Positions 10,658 to 22,229 of a stretch of DNA of 64,000 nucleotides are shown here, in pieces (position 1 is the stretch's first letter; every line of letters starts with the position of its first letter). Below the pieces are notes generated by a model, which saw only the letters and a list, made by a program, of their open reading frames with translations, searched no databases and was not told the DNA's origin. Source of the stretch: Shinisaurus crocodilurus. Its lineage: Eukaryota > Chordata > Lepidosauria > Squamata > Shinisauridae. Position numbers and translations under genes: made by a program. The stretch covers positions 128,334,274-128,398,273 of the forward strand of contig CM037877.1 in NCBI GenBank assembly GCA_021292165.1, written 5' to 3'.

Positions 10658-11103
10658 TAGGGCACAATCCAATCAAAATGCCAATAAGCCTCCAAACTCA
10701 GAAGATTATTGGCATCCTATGCACAGTGGGAAGAGCGGCAGAGGCATCTTCACCTCCCCACTCCTCCCGCTCTGCATTTTTGCTAAGACAGCCATTTTTG
10801 GCCATCTAGCTGAGGCGCTTCAGAAGAGGAGGAAAGGAGGCTGGAGCGCGGTCAGAATACCTCGTATCCTGGCTGCCCCAGTCTCCTTCCCGCCCCCTTT
10901 ATCCCCCTCCAATGTTGCTTTCCTGACCTCGGAGAGCAGCCAACACGGTTCTTTCCACACCAGCTGCGAGGAGGTGGGGGATTGGGGCCCTGATCCCCAA
11001 CTCTGAGGCCAAAGCACTATCTCCGACCTCGGAGTTGGGAATCTAAATGATCCTGTGCCCCCACCCCCCCGACAAAGTCTAGATGCCATAGGATCACTCC
11101 CTC
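10658..11103. mobile_element. GC-rich MITE, family A
   Basis: It starts GGGCACAATCCAAT and ends near CCATAGGATCACTCCC, an imperfect inverted pair. Shared internal blocks (ATGGCCATCTAGCTG-like, CGGAGTTGGGAATCT) occur in 25758-26177 and 51629-52001, with a partial copy at 23353-23580. It is non-coding, and the superfamily is not clear. Confidence 0.75.
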
Positions 11104-11240
11104 CATAGCTTTTGAAATAATTAAGGTAGAAGAATAAATCATAACCATCTGAAAGACTACATCTCAATATATCAATATACCTCAATATATTAATACACTG
11201 AATTTACATACAATTCAAGATGAACAATTACCAAAATAAG

Positions 11241-11264
11241 GTGTGTGTGTGTGTGTGTGTGTGT
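11241..11264. repeat. (GT)n microsatellite
   Basis: A pure GT run of about 12 units. Confidence 0.97.
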
Positions 11265-11339
11265 TTTCTACATCTTTTGATATATAATCATATTATCATA
11301 ACTACATTTTTTCCAGAAAAAAAAGACTGTTTATATACA

Positions 11340-12473
11340 TCAACAAAGTGCCTCATGATATCCTGATTAGCTAAAAGTGGGCTAGATGGAACAACTATCA
11401 GGTGGATCCACAGTTGGCTATAGAATCGGACTCAAAGAGTGCTTATCAATGGTTCCTTCTCAAACTGGGGAGAGGTAACGAGCGGGGTACCACAGGGCTC
11501 GGTCCTGGGCCCGGTGCTCTTCAACATTTTTATTAATGACTTGGATGAGGAGGTACAGGGAATGCTTATCAAATTTGCAGATGACACAAAGTTGGGTGGA
11601 ACAGCTAATACTCTGGAAGACAGAAACAAAATTCAAAGTGACCTCGATAGGCTGGAGCGCTGGGCCGAAAACAACAGAATGAAATTTAATAGGGATAAAT
11701 GCCAAGTGCTGCACCTAGGGAGAGGAAACCAAATGCAGAGTTACAGAATGGGGGACACTTGGCTCAACAATACTACAAGTGAGAAGGATCTTGGAATTGT
11801 GGTAGATCACAAACTGAATATGAGCCAGCAATGCGATGTGGCTGCAAAGAAGGCAAATGCAATTTTGGGCTGTATTAATAGAAGTATAGCTTCCAAATCG
11901 CGGGAAGTGATAATTCCCCTTTACTCGGCACTGGTTAGGCCTCATCTTGAGTACTGCGTCCAGTTCTGGGCACCTCACTTTAAGAAGGACATAGAGAAAC
12001 TGGAGAGGGTTCAGAGGAGGGCAACAAGGATGATAAAGGGACTGGAAACAAGGCCCTATGGGGAGAGACTGAAAGAACTGGGCATGTTTAGCCTTCAGAA
12101 GAGGAGACTGAGGGGAGATATGATCGCACTCTTCCAGTATTTGAAGGGATGTCATACAGAGGAGGGCAAAGATCTCTTCTCGTTCATCCCAGTTTGCAGG
12201 ACACGGAATAATGGGCTCAAGTTACAGGAACCTAGATTCCACCTAAACATCAGGAAAAATTTCCTGACTGTCAGAGCAATAAGACAATGGAATCAACTAC
12301 CTAGGGAGGTCGTGGGCTCTCCCACTCTGGAGGCATTCAAGGTGCAGCTGGACAGACATCTGTCAGAGATGCTTTGACCTGGATTCCTGCATTGAGCAGG
12401 GGGTTGGACTCGATGGCCTTGTAGGCCCCTTCCAACTCTACTTTTCTATGATTCTATGATTCTATGTACACTT
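11340..12473 (+). mobile_element. Young CR1 LINE, 5' truncated
   Basis: It begins inside the RT domain (AAAGTGCCTCATGATATCC) and runs to the complete 3' tail ending in a short GATTCTATG repeat. It lacks 8 bases (AAGCTAGC) that the copy at 58926 has near 59695. Otherwise it is nearly identical to that copy over 1.1 kb, so both inserted recently. The endonuclease domain and RT N-terminus are absent, so it cannot move on its own. Confidence 0.95.
11439..12377 (+). pseudogene. CR1 ORF2 C-terminal fragment, open reading frame
   Basis: A 312-residue ORF covers the RT palm and thumb and the C-terminal part of a CR1 ORF2 protein, which copies CR1 RNA into the target site. The blocks [20 protein letters not shown] and FADDTKLGG (FADD at 11574-11585, the catalytic Asp pair) are intact. 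The ATG is only an internal methionine; the true N-terminus was lost by 5' truncation. The frame is undamaged, which fits a young insertion, but the protein would not be functional. Confidence 0.9.
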
Positions 12474-12723
12474 GAATTCTGTTGGATGGTTAAATAGATT
12501 CATAATAATTGATATTATATATACATATTGATACTTCTTTGTTTAGATCAATATTTATAGAACTACTTGGAACAGCTAAACTATTTGACACAATGTATAG
12601 TTCAAACCTTATTTGCTTAAAACCAAAAGTTTTAAGCAAAACAGGAGCAAAGAAAGGGGGAAATTCCAAAACAAATTCACAATAAATAATCAATCAATCT
12701 CCATCACGCATACACACACACAG

Positions 12724-12765
<42 letters not shown>

Positions 12766-13305
12766 TTATACATAATTTTGTCTAATTTTAAAAGCAGCTA
12801 TTGCAAATAATGAAACCTGGTTTGTAACATATTTGTTCTGATCAGCTAAGAGCATACATATTTTCTCAAAATCTGACATCTCAAGAAAAAACCCAGAATA
12901 AAAATCTCTTTCTAGATGCCCTATACAGTGGGCAGTACAACAAATAATGACAGATATAACAGAGGTTATATACCAAACCGGGGTTCTAATTTTATGGCCA
13001 GTCTACATTTAAGTAAGTTATTGCAAAGAAGTCAAAATGCCATAGAAATGAGCACTGTCATTTGAATGCACAATGTGTACAAAAGTGCAATGTGCACAAC
13101 TGTTTATTGTCTACTATAAAAAGTTGCAGTCTTCCAAGTTTGCAATGAATTACAAACACATAGAACATATTCTTGAAATTGTGTTCTTTTTTTAGTTAAG
13201 AATTATTGCAAACACAAATAAACTGTAATTATTAAACAAATATATTAAACGTAATGGCCATGATCCAACCAAAGTTAAGTACTTTGAAGCTTGTGAGTAC
13301 TTTAA
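12474..13305. other. Unassigned AT-rich stretch
   Basis: It contains a (TA)n microsatellite at 12730-12763. No gene is seen. The stretch 12890-13020 may be a remnant of an old LINE, but I could not place it. Confidence 0.5.
12730..12763. repeat. (TA)n microsatellite
   Basis: A TA run of about 17 units next to a short (CA)n. Confidence 0.97.
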
Positions 13306-13390
13306 CAGCACAATCCTACATATTTACTCAGAAGTAAGGGCTATTAAGTTCAGTGGGGTTACTCCCAGTTAAGTGTGTATAGGATTGGAG
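13306..13390. mobile_element. Short MITE with CAATCCTA / TAGGATTG ends
   Basis: It starts CACAATCCTACATATTTACT and ends AGTGTGTATAGGATTGGAG, with TTCAGTGGGGTTACTCCCAG inside. A related fragment is at 8640-8702. Confidence 0.75.
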
Positions 13391-14741
13391 TCTAAATCTC
13401 TCTCATGGAGGCCAGTGAGATGTCAAAGTGCATATGCTGAGCTACATTGGGCCTATACCTTTTCTAGATGTACTGAATTGCATATTTCTTTTCCAAAATC
13501 AAGTCCATGCTAATATTATATTAGTTTTATTCCTTACATTTTTATTGAACAAGCTCTGTATTCTCTACAGTCACCATTGTTCTCCTATAGCTGTTTCACT
13601 GGTCATCATCATTAGGAACATTATATTTGAACAGTTTCTTGGCATTCGCCACAAAGAAAGTTATACCAGTGGCCACATTCTTTACAAGAACATTGTTGTG
13701 TTTCACACATTGTTTTGCACTTGCAGTCAGTTACTTTCAGCTTGGTTTGTAGTGCTGGTCACTATGAATTCCTGATTCATAGGTTTTCCCTTTAAGCTTC
13801 TAATTCCATTCATCTGGGGGCAATGTACATCCTTTCCCGTTCATTATTTGCAAATGCTATGGCCCTGAACAGCCTACCAGTCCCATCAACTCTTGTGTCT
13901 GTAAACAAAGGGCAGAACTGTATGTTAACCTGAAAAACATGTGTTCCCAAATCTATTTTTGCTGAGCCAGTGCAGGAGCCTAGATGTGTACATGTGCGTG
14001 TATAAAGAAGAGGCAACTGGTATAGAGGGGGGTGCTGAAGCCATCTAATGCCCTCTGATTCTCCCCTGCAAAATCTCCCTCCCCGAATCATCCCCACAAT
14101 TGGTATTTCTGGTACTGTATCTAGTCCCAGACTGGGCAGGTGGGGGGGAAGGATAAAAAAATGACTGGGATGAAGGGAAGAGGGTATGTGCAGGGGGAAA
14201 GCAGAAGGCAGATATAAAGGGTTAAGAATTTTCCGCTTATTCCTCCTCCCAAAAGATTGTCTTTCCCTGAGCCCCACCCATATGTTTGTGTTATGAGGCA
14301 AACACAGGGTGGGGAACTGTATGTTTCCCTCATAACATATACTTACATCCTAAGTCTGTCACCAGGTGTACCTTCAGATTTTCAAGTTTTGCATTGTATT
14401 CCATTTTGCTTTATGTTTTGGGCATCTGTTCTCTATATTCTATGGATGGCAATTTATTTTCCTTGGTAGCTTCCTGTACAAGAATCTTTCTAGTCTGTAT
14501 AGATTATGTTAACCCATCTTCTCTTATCTGTGTCATTACTGATATGGTCTAATAATTCTGATAAAACTACGAAGCACAAAAGTGCTGGCTGTTCAGCCCT
14601 TATCTTGCAGGTCTTTGTCAGTTCCTTTTCTTAACTACATTGTAACCCATTTACCAGGTGGAGACAGAATGCAATTCCTTCAAAGGAATATTCCTATTTC
14701 ATTCATTAAAATTGAACTTCTGTCTGAATCAACTGAATCAA
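13391..14741. other. Unassigned stretch
   Basis: No gene, RNA or repeat family recognised. The 115-codon ORF at 13428-13775 is hydrophobic by base composition and shows no family signature. Confidence 0.5.
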
Positions 14742-14868
14742 CTTGGTCGCCTTCAAATGTTTTGGACTACAACTTCCAGCATTCCTTACCATTGGCCATG
14801 CTGGCTGGGGCTGATGGGAGTTGAAGTCCAAAACATCTGGGGGGAACCAGGTTGGGAAAGACTGCATT
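14742..14868. mobile_element. Degraded small hAT-like MITE
   Basis: Inverted blocks CCTTCAAATGTTTTGGACTACAACTTCC and GGAGTTGAAGTCCAAAACATCTGG resemble the small MITEs at 32876, 40533 and 41260. No TSD was found. Confidence 0.5.
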
Positions 14869-15009
14869 AATGTCTCCAAAATTTGGGGATGGATCTGTGA
14901 TTCCCCTGAGCTCATCACTCACCCTCCCCAATTTGGAAGGAGAACGGAGTGCAGGAGAATCCCCCCACTATTATCTCACAGATTGGGGATAACAGCCAGA
15001 TTGCATTTT

Positions 15010-15430
15010 ATGTTGTAAGCCAGCCAGCGCTTGGAGGAGCCTCTCGCTGAGTCCCACCTGGATGGTGATTGGCACACAAAGTAGGCGCCCAGCTTTGCCA
15101 GGGCCTGGAGGAGCCACTACTCCAGGTGCCAGTGGAGTGAGCCTTTGCGTGCCTCCCCATCGGATGATGAGTGCTGCATGAAGCTGGTGACTTGACTGCC
15201 ACTTGGAGGAGCCACTCCACCAAGCTCCAGCCAATTCTGTTCACTCATGTTCACTCACCACCCCAACTGGAATGGCAAGCATCATTTGAAGGAGGCATCC
15301 AGCTCGGCTGGGGCCTTGAGAAGCTGCTGTTCCAGGCACCATCCGATTGAGCTTTCATGCTCCTGAAGGTGCCTGAATTGGGCACTGCCTGGAGGAGCTG
15401 AGCTCCAGGCATCAGCTGAGTCCCTTTCTC
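15010..15430. repeat. Degenerate tandem repeat, about 80-105 bp period
   Basis: The core CTTGGAGGAGCC or CTGGAGGAGCCAC, often followed by CTCCAGGTGCC-like text, recurs about five times (near 15030, 15102, 15208, 15316, 15390) with diverged spacers. Its function is unknown. The flank 15431-16088 is unassigned. Confidence 0.65.
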
Positions 15431-16088
15431 CATGTAGAGAGAGACATGTAACTCCATGCCCCTCTCTGCGCAGAGAAAGACAACATGGGCAAGGTGGATG
15501 ATGTCAGAAGAGGCTTTATAGCATCGCTCCACTTCCTGATGTCATCCAGTCCACCTGATTGGTCGGGGAGGGGATACTTTGCCCCTGGTCCAGTTTAGGT
15601 TTCCCACCCTTGAATTGAATGTATAGGAGGATAGAATGAATAGGATAAATATAAATCCTATGTTTAAAAACAACAATGAGAAGACAATGATTTCAAGTAT
15701 GCAGGGTTTCAGTATGTTTTGGGGCCTGTGGGACATTTGTATTTTTGTGAAAGTGTTGTGGGCACTGTGACAAAATGGCTGACTTGGGATGGAGACTCAC
15801 AAAGTGGCTGCCATGGGGAGTGCACAATCACAAAATTTGCTACTACAGCATAACCCCCAGAGGGCCTGGTAATGATTGCACAGTTGCAATTCCCCACATT
15901 TCTTCTTTACAATCAGCACTGGAACAGCTGCAGGGCAGATGAATCCCCATTTCAAGGAAGTTCCATAAAGCAGCAGGCTCAGGCTCAGATAGCAAGTAAA
16001 TCTGCCCCATGAGGAGCTGGACTTTCAAGATGAACTTGGTAGCACAGTCATGAGGCCAATGCAGAGGTAGTTGATCTGCCTCTTTTGG

Positions 16089-16468
16089 GGGCTTCTCTAC
16101 ATGAGGCTTTTAACCCACCACTTTACCAAGGCTTCTGCTTCCTGATTCTTTGCAAGATTACAATCGGCTCCTTTACACATCCCCCCCCCGGGGGGGGGGT
16201 CTTTCTCTGCCTTTCTATATGTTCCATTACACAACCACAAGGCATTGCAGTATAGCAGAACTGCAAAAATACATGACTATTTTGTAGCGTTTTATAGCCT
16301 GATAGCAATAGCTCATTTTCCTCATTCTAAAAAAAACCATGGAAATGGCTAGAAAACACGGGAGAGGCCCTGGAAGATGACAGCGATTACGGTATATGTA
16401 AAGCACCCGCAAACTACTGTGGGTAAGGAATCATGAGAGCACAATAAATGCCTCGTGTAGAGAAGCCC
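16089..16468. mobile_element. MITE with 19-bp terminal inverted repeats
   Basis: The ends GGGCTTCTCTACATGAGGC (16089) and GCCTCGTGTAGAGAAGCCC (16450) are inverted copies with one mismatch. The interior is non-coding and includes a C9G10 block at 16181-16199. No clear TSD was found. Confidence 0.8.
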
Positions 16469-16589
16469 TATGTCAAACATGTGCCGGAACGCATGGTATT
16501 TAGGTGGAAGGCAGCCTGTTGCGGGCAGCAGCATGGAATCAGTCAAAGAGTTAATCCTTTCAGGCCAGCAGTGTACAAAGCAGTAATCT

Positions 16590-17870
16590 GAGGAAAAAAC
16601 TACTTCCAGGTGATCTGGGGTTCATGGAGAGTCCATGATGACATACCTACTGTGGGAAGTGTGGGAAGACAGCCAGCTAGAAATGCAGTTGTTCACAATG
16701 TCCCTGGATTTTCAAGTCGAGGAGAGCCATTTCCCGATTCAAGGGTCCAGAAGCCAAGGTCTGCCACTTATGGTTTCCATGGCTACAGGGCTGCTAATAG
16801 GGGTGTATTAGAATTTTGTACGTAGTTGCAAACCCAGATACAATGTCCATGAAGTTGCTGGAGGCTCCCGAGTCCAGCATTACCTAAATATGCGAGGCAG
16901 GTTGATCAGGACAACAAAGAATCACTGCAAGTGACAGGTGCCCTGAAGAAGGATGTTCTGGAGAACAGGGCGTAATAAGGTCCTCCCACCCCAGACCTAG
17001 GGCCCCTTTCCCATTGTAATGGGTTGCAAGCATTTTGCTGGGCATGTAGTGGGACAATGTCCTGCTTTCCCACAGTACAAGGAGAGGCCAGTTTTTCATC
17101 TCCATTCTTTTTCTTCAGCTGTCAAATGAGGCTGCACACCACCCAGCTGCATGGGTTCCTCTAAGGGTGCATGAGGTCTGGGAGGTGGGATGGGAGCCCC
17201 AGAGGAACAGTTGAATGGTGTGCAAAACTATAGCTTTTCCATGCTCTTCTGTCCAAAAACACAAATGCATTAGAGCTTGTAGGGGTTAGGGTCTTTCCAC
17301 CAGGCTAACTCATTCAGGATATCATCTGCCAATCCCGCCTGAAACTGGTGCATTAGGGCTGCCTCATTCTATCCCAGGTCTTGGGCCAACAGAAAAGTGC
17401 TGGCATAGACAATGCTTATCCTTCCCTTGCTGGAGTTTCCAGATCCGCACTTGGACTTCTGGGTGTCCTCAAAGATTAGGCACATCCATTCTACAAAACA
17501 TGCAAAGTCAGGAAGGAGTGGGCTTGCTTCCAGGAGATAGGAAGCAGAGCAGCATTTGGCAGCAGAGCATGTGCACAAGTTTATCGCAAACCCCACCTGA
17601 GTCCAGTCACTGAGTAAATCCTCAGGACGGTGGAGTCAGCTGTTGTGCCCTAAATTGGTCAATCTGGGTTTGTAGAGCATTCATCACGGCCATCTTCCCA
17701 GAGGGCCCAGGTGCCTCCTTGTCCCCCTTCCTCACCCCCCTGGCGTGGACTGCTCCTCAGTGCTGTTTGTTCTGGGAACTTCAGCTCCTCTGAAGAGGAT
17801 TCCTCCAACAGGGGCAGGACACTAGGGATGATCCCACACAAACTGAGCTTCAAATGTGGTTTCAAGTAAA
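16590..17870 (-). mobile_element. Ty3/gypsy retrotransposon remnant, gag to protease
   Basis: Reading the minus strand from about 17870 gives, in broken frames, a gag capsid segment (17590-17370, with blocks like FVEWM..IFEDTQK and LLAQDLG), a CCHC-like zinc knuckle near 17090-17035 (YCGKAGHC then TTCPA; its first Cys reads Ser) and an aspartic-protease active site LDSGASSNF at about 16880-16850. This order, and the wording of the blocks, fits the sushi/RTL-related gag-pol lineage of vertebrate Ty3/gypsy elements. Frameshifts and stops break all frames; I see no RT or LTRs. Confidence 0.8.
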
Positions 17871-17984
17871 CTAGCTCTATAGTGTGGACAGATTACAAAT
17901 CTGAACTTTGTAGGCTACAATAAGTACATTTTCCACAATTCCCTGTGAAGTGATATATATCTTATCACAATTTACTGCATTTGT

Positions 17985-18065
17985 ACACCGGTTTTCTGCT
18001 TAAATGCATGGTGGTTTACAGTTTAAAATAATGGTTAACAACCTAAAACATACAAAAGGAAAAGC
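17985..18065 (-). mobile_element. L2 LINE 3' fragment
   Basis: TTTGTACACCGGTTTTCTGC...GGTGGTTTACAGTTTAAAAT has the antisense form of the L2 3' end ('accgccc..gcggtttaca'). Confidence 0.5.
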
Positions 18066-18159
18066 AAACAGGGAGGGAAGAAGAAAATAAGAAGATTCTG
18101 GTGCCAACTCTTTCATCCATAATGCTCCATAATGACGTTATATAAAGAAGAGGTAGAGC

Positions 18160-19252
18160 CAGGGCCGGCGCTACCGCTAGGCGAACTAGGCTACTGCCTA
18201 GAGCGCATGGCTAAAGGGGGCGCGATTCCTCGCCCCCGCCACCGGACGCCGCCGCCCCTTAAGGCACCTCCTCCCCTCTCCGGCTGCTGGAATCGCCGCT
18301 GGCCCGGGGGCTGTGTGCTACGCGAGGCCGAGGATCAGCCTCCAGGTAGGAGGGAGGGAGGGAAGCATCGTCTCCCCGGCGTGCCTGTGCCCAGCCCCGC
18401 ACCCGCCCGCATTCCAGAGATATGAGCGCTGCAGACTGCAGTGCTCCCCCGAGCGGCGGGACGGGCTGCAGGCGGCCCTGGGAGAGGCTGCGTTGGTGCC
18501 CAGCGTCGCTCCTGCTGCTTGCTGTGCCGCCTGGCGCAGCGGCTGCGCTCCAGCCCAGGCCGGGCGCGGCGGCCCCAGGGCGTGCGGAGGCACCTAGCAG
18601 CCCGCTTGGCCGGCCGAGCCGAGTCCCGAGTCGCTCGCCGCCCCTCCGCCTCCGCCTTGCGGCCGCCGGGTACAAACCTCCCGCGGCTCCTCCGTTGGGC
18701 GGTGGGAAGGGGCTGGCCTTTTAGGTCCCGGCCTGGGGCGGCGTTCCTGCGGCGGCTGAGGGAGGCGGCCGAGGCCTTTGGGGACCTCCTGGCCCGCCCT
18801 TCCCCGACCTGGTGCCCCTCGGCTGTGTGGGACTGCGACCCCCATCATCCCCAGGCAGCCCGGAAGCTGCGGCCAAACCCAACTGGAGGGCGCCGGGTTG
18901 GGGGAGGCTGTTCTAAGGGACTACAGCTCCCAGCATCCCTGGCTGGAAGCTGTAGTTTAAAGCCCTGGCTTGCCTGCCCCTGCTGAAGCCCGCCCTTGGA
19001 CTGGCAGCTCCCCGGGGCCCCGGAAAGAGAGGGGGCTTTCCCTGCCTGGACATGCTGCCGGAAAGAAGTTCTCCCTTCTTGCCTGGACGTGCTACCGAAC
19101 AAAGCAGGCGCCCTGCCGGGGGGTCCGGTGGCAGCGGGGGGGGGGAGGTTACAGAGCAGGGCTGCTTTCCGGAGCCCCCCCCACGGCACGAGAGGGGGGG
19201 GGCGCTAAATATAATTTAGCCTAGGGCGCCAAACTGCCCTGCACCAGTCCTG
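18160..19252 (+). mobile_element. GC-rich non-autonomous hAT element, 1.1 kb
   Basis: Ends CAGGGCCGGCGCTACC and GCACCAGTCCTG are bounded by a perfect 8-bp TSD GGTAGAGC (18152-18159 and 19253-19260). The last ~120 bp match, inverted, the first ~120 bp of the element at 52622. The interior (18230-18960) is very GC- and CpG-rich and is not shared with that relative. It holds an ORF at 18422-18724 with an N-terminal hydrophobic stretch (ASLLLLAVPPGAAAA) after Arg-rich residues, like a signal peptide. The interior could be captured host sequence. Confidence 0.9.
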
Positions 19253-19483
19253 GGTAGAGCAGTCACTGCAGGAGGCAGTTGGTTCCAGCCACACCAATGG
19301 AGTGGACTTTGCTATTTCATCTCTACCTTGATACAGCCAGGTAGAATTGTGACACCTGCATCATAGTGCCTGCCCAGATTGTCTGGGGGCAGTGACATAC
19401 TCAAGGACACCCAGCACTTCCAGTCTCAAACCATGGTTTTCTAGACTCATAGCACAATATGATAATCACTGAGCCACCCTCAC

Positions 19484-19728
19484 TTATTTATTTATTATTT
19501 ATTTATTATATTTATACCCCGCCTTTTCCCCTGCAAGGAACCCAAGGCAGTTTACATAATCCTCCTCCTCTCCATTTTATCCTCACAACAGCCCTGTGAG
19601 GTAGGTTAGGCTGAGAGTCAGTGACTGGCCCAAAGTCATCCAGTGAGTTTCATGGCCGAGCAGGGCCTAGAAACCGGACCTCCCGAGTCCCAGCCCTACA
19701 CTCTAACCACTACGCCACACTGGCTCTT
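19484..19728 (-). mobile_element. tRNA-derived SINE
   Basis: A full-length antisense copy of the SINE at 4502: a TTTATTTATT tail, CTGCAAGGAACCCAAGGCAG, and a tRNA-like head at the right (ACCACTACGCCACACTGGCTC). Confidence 0.9.
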
Positions 19729-20224
19729 TATGGCAGAAAGAAGCATTGTTGTATCCTGAAGCATCCACTTTGATGAAAGTGACTACAAAGATATTTCTGT
19801 TCCCTGCCATGATTTTATATCATCATCCATCATTGTCATGTTTTGATTTTAAAGTGCCTAAAGATAGTAAGTGCTGTACTACAACAATTAAATGTCACAA
19901 GACCCTGCCGGCAAGATTGTAATCTTAAAAAGATTGTAATCACAAATCCCTGCCTGCAAGATTGTAATCTTAAGAACTACAAGCACACAAGGGAAGGCAG
20001 AAGGGTATTTCCCCCCTAAAAAATAATGCGGTCCAGTACATCCAACTGTTTTTCCCTTTACTCCTGTTTCTGAAGTAGAAATAGCCTTTTACTGCAACAC
20101 ATTTTTGTTAATTCTTATACTTCAGATTTGACTTCAAACAAATAAAGTTAACCTTATTTGTGGTGGTTTTTTCAAAAAAAAACATTGCATCCTTCTGTTA
20201 TGTTTTGTCTCTAAGAGGCAAGCC
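19729..20224. other. Unassigned stretch
   Basis: No feature recognised; a short direct repeat (AGATTGTAATCTTAA / AGATTGTAATCACAAATCCCTGCC) lies at 19914-19975. Confidence 0.5.
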
Positions 20225-20685
20225 AGAAGGCCCAGCACAAGCAAGCCATGTGAGTGAAATTGAAGAAATTGGAGAGGGAATGGTGCCTACTTCCCCTTAA
20301 GGGGGCAGTGATTAGGCCCTTCCTGAAATATCGAATCGAGACCACTCAGTCTCCGTTACCACCCTGTGTCTAACCTTCCATTTTTGAGCAAGGTTCTGGA
20401 ATGGGTGGTGGCATGTCAAATCCAGGTTATTTTGGAGGACACTGATTATTTGGATCCATTGCAATCTGGGTTCAGGCCTGGTTTTTGGATGGAAACAGCC
20501 TCTGTTTCCTTGGTGGATGATTTATGCTGGGGAATGGACAGGGGAAGTACAATCCTGTTAGTTCTCCTGGACCTCTCAGAAACTGTTGATAACATAGATC
20601 ATGGTATCCTTCTGGATCCACCTGACTGCATTGGGTTATGGGGCCTGGTAATAAATGGCCAGTCGGATTCCAGGTCAAACTAAAT
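20225..20685 (+). mobile_element. L2 LINE, RT segment, left part
   Basis: The frames encode an L2 reverse-transcriptase stretch: SNLPFLSKVLEWVVACQ, then LDPLQSGFRPGF and LLVLLDLSETVDNIDHGILL. In the last block the expected catalytic-site pattern 'AFDTIDH' is changed to 'TVDNIDH'. The element resumes at about 21665. Confidence 0.85.
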
Positions 20686-20689
20686 GTTC

Positions 20690-21664
20690 AGCTAATCACA
20701 CATAGTGAGGTTATAGGTTGGGGGAAAATGGAAGTGGAGATTTAACGCACACACACCCAGAGTGCCATGGTCCCAATCCAAACTCGGGCTGTATGCACTA
20801 ACATGAAGGTAAATAAAACTATCATGCATTTCTCTACTATATGTGCTTAGTCAACCATTTAGTTTGGCCCTTAGAGGGTGGTGCGGCGACACAGTCCCTT
20901 CACACTAGGACCAGACGCATAAACCCTTCTCAGGCTAAGCACCAACACTTAAAAACCTGAGGGGAGGGTCAAATGAAACCTTTCCCCTACCAATGAGGGA
21001 AAAGATTAATACAGGATATTGAGGATCTATTTTAAATGTATGATACTGTGGGTACAAAGGTGTGTGTGTGTGTAGATTTAACAGGAATACAGGTTAATAA
21101 CACCAAGCTGACACGTAGGATTTAGGTAGCAAACAAAATTAAAATAAGTTTATTTTAATTCTCAAAATCTTAGTTCCAGAAAATAACTTTAAACCTGCCT
21201 ACACCAAACACTTTGTAATTAACCTAAGTCCCTATAACTCTAAATACTTTCACTCTTCAGACAAGCACTGATTTCTCTCAAAACTCCTGACAGACAAGAC
21301 ACAAATCACTGTAAGACAGAAAAGACAACGACCCAACTAACCTACAAGGCCGTTGCTACCATTAGACCAACTAGGCAGCTGCCTAGGGCGCAGGGCTAAA
21401 GGGGGCGCCTTGAAAAAAAATACAGCGCTCTCAAGTGGGAAGGGGGGGCGCGCTAAATATCTGATCTTGCCTAGGGCTCCATACTGCCTTGCACCGGTCC
21501 TGCTAACCTAGCTCCCCACCTCCCAACACACACCCAACACTCCCCACACACTCCTTATATACTCCCCCCACCCTTTCCAAGACATCACAAACCACACCCA
21601 CTCAGTTCAACATTCTATACTCACTAAACATACTACTGCAGACATACACCAGGGAACTGAATTG
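20690..21664 (-). mobile_element. Probable LTR-type insertion in L2
   Basis: About 0.97 kb of non-coding DNA (0.8 kb without its own nested element) separates two collinear L2 segments. Minus-strand AATAAA-like signals occur (TTTATTTTAATT near 21150). No TSD or TG...CA ends could be fixed, so the LTR assignment is tentative. Confidence 0.3.
21345..21502. mobile_element. Short member of the GC-rich hAT family
   Basis: It begins CAAGGCCGTTGCTACC, ends GCACCGGTCCTG, and is flanked by a perfect 8-bp TSD CTAACCTA (21337-21344 and 21503-21510). Its ends match the elements at 18160 and 52622. It is a 158-bp deletion derivative. Confidence 0.92.
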
Positions 21665-22005
21665 TGGGGTTACGCCACAGGTGGTCTTGGGGGAGGGAGA
21701 CTTCTGCTCTGCCCAGTGACTGTTAGCCTATGTGGTACCACAAGGTTCCATATTGTCTCCCATGCTATTTAACATCTACATGAAACTGGTGCAGAAAGTC
21801 AGTTGGAAGTTGGGCTGCAAGTCACCGATATGCAGATGACACAAGACGGAAGTAGGTTAAGTAGGGAAACTTCTAGGTATATTCAACTGGCATTATAAGG
21901 TTCTTTTATAATTTGATACTGAATTTTACTGTTTTACTGTAGGCTGCCTCAGGAAGACCACAGTCTTGAAAAGCAGTTAAGAAATACATTTCAATAAATA
22001 AATAT
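21665..22005 (+). mobile_element. L2 LINE, right part and 3' end
   Basis: It encodes a 'VPQGSILSPMLFNIYM' block (near 21735) and a degraded 'YADDT' site near 21830, then a 3' end GGCTGCCTCAGGAAGACC...CAATAAATAAATA. It is collinear with 20225-20685. Confidence 0.8.
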
Positions 22006-22229
22006 AGAAAAAAATATTTTCATGTTTGCAGCAGAGTAGTATGAGTGGCTAGGCATAATCTCCTTAGGGGCCAGAACAATCTTGGGCATAGATGAACCCA
22101 TAACCCTTAACTCTTAGTTAAGTTGTACTTATTTTTCTTTTCCTGTGAATTGTCATAATGAATAGTTGAGTTTTTAGAAGTCTGGTATGTGCTGCTGTTC
22201 TCACATACCGGTATATAATACTGTCTTTC

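Noticed and set aside
13428..13775. 115-codon hydrophobic ORF
   Set aside because: AT-rich DNA gives Ile/Leu/Phe-rich frames; no domain, splice or repeat context supports a gene.
18441..18986. 181-codon ORF in the GC-rich hAT element
   Set aside because: Stop-poor GC-rich DNA; it overlaps the signal-peptide-like frame and has no family features. Only the latter is mentioned as a possibility.
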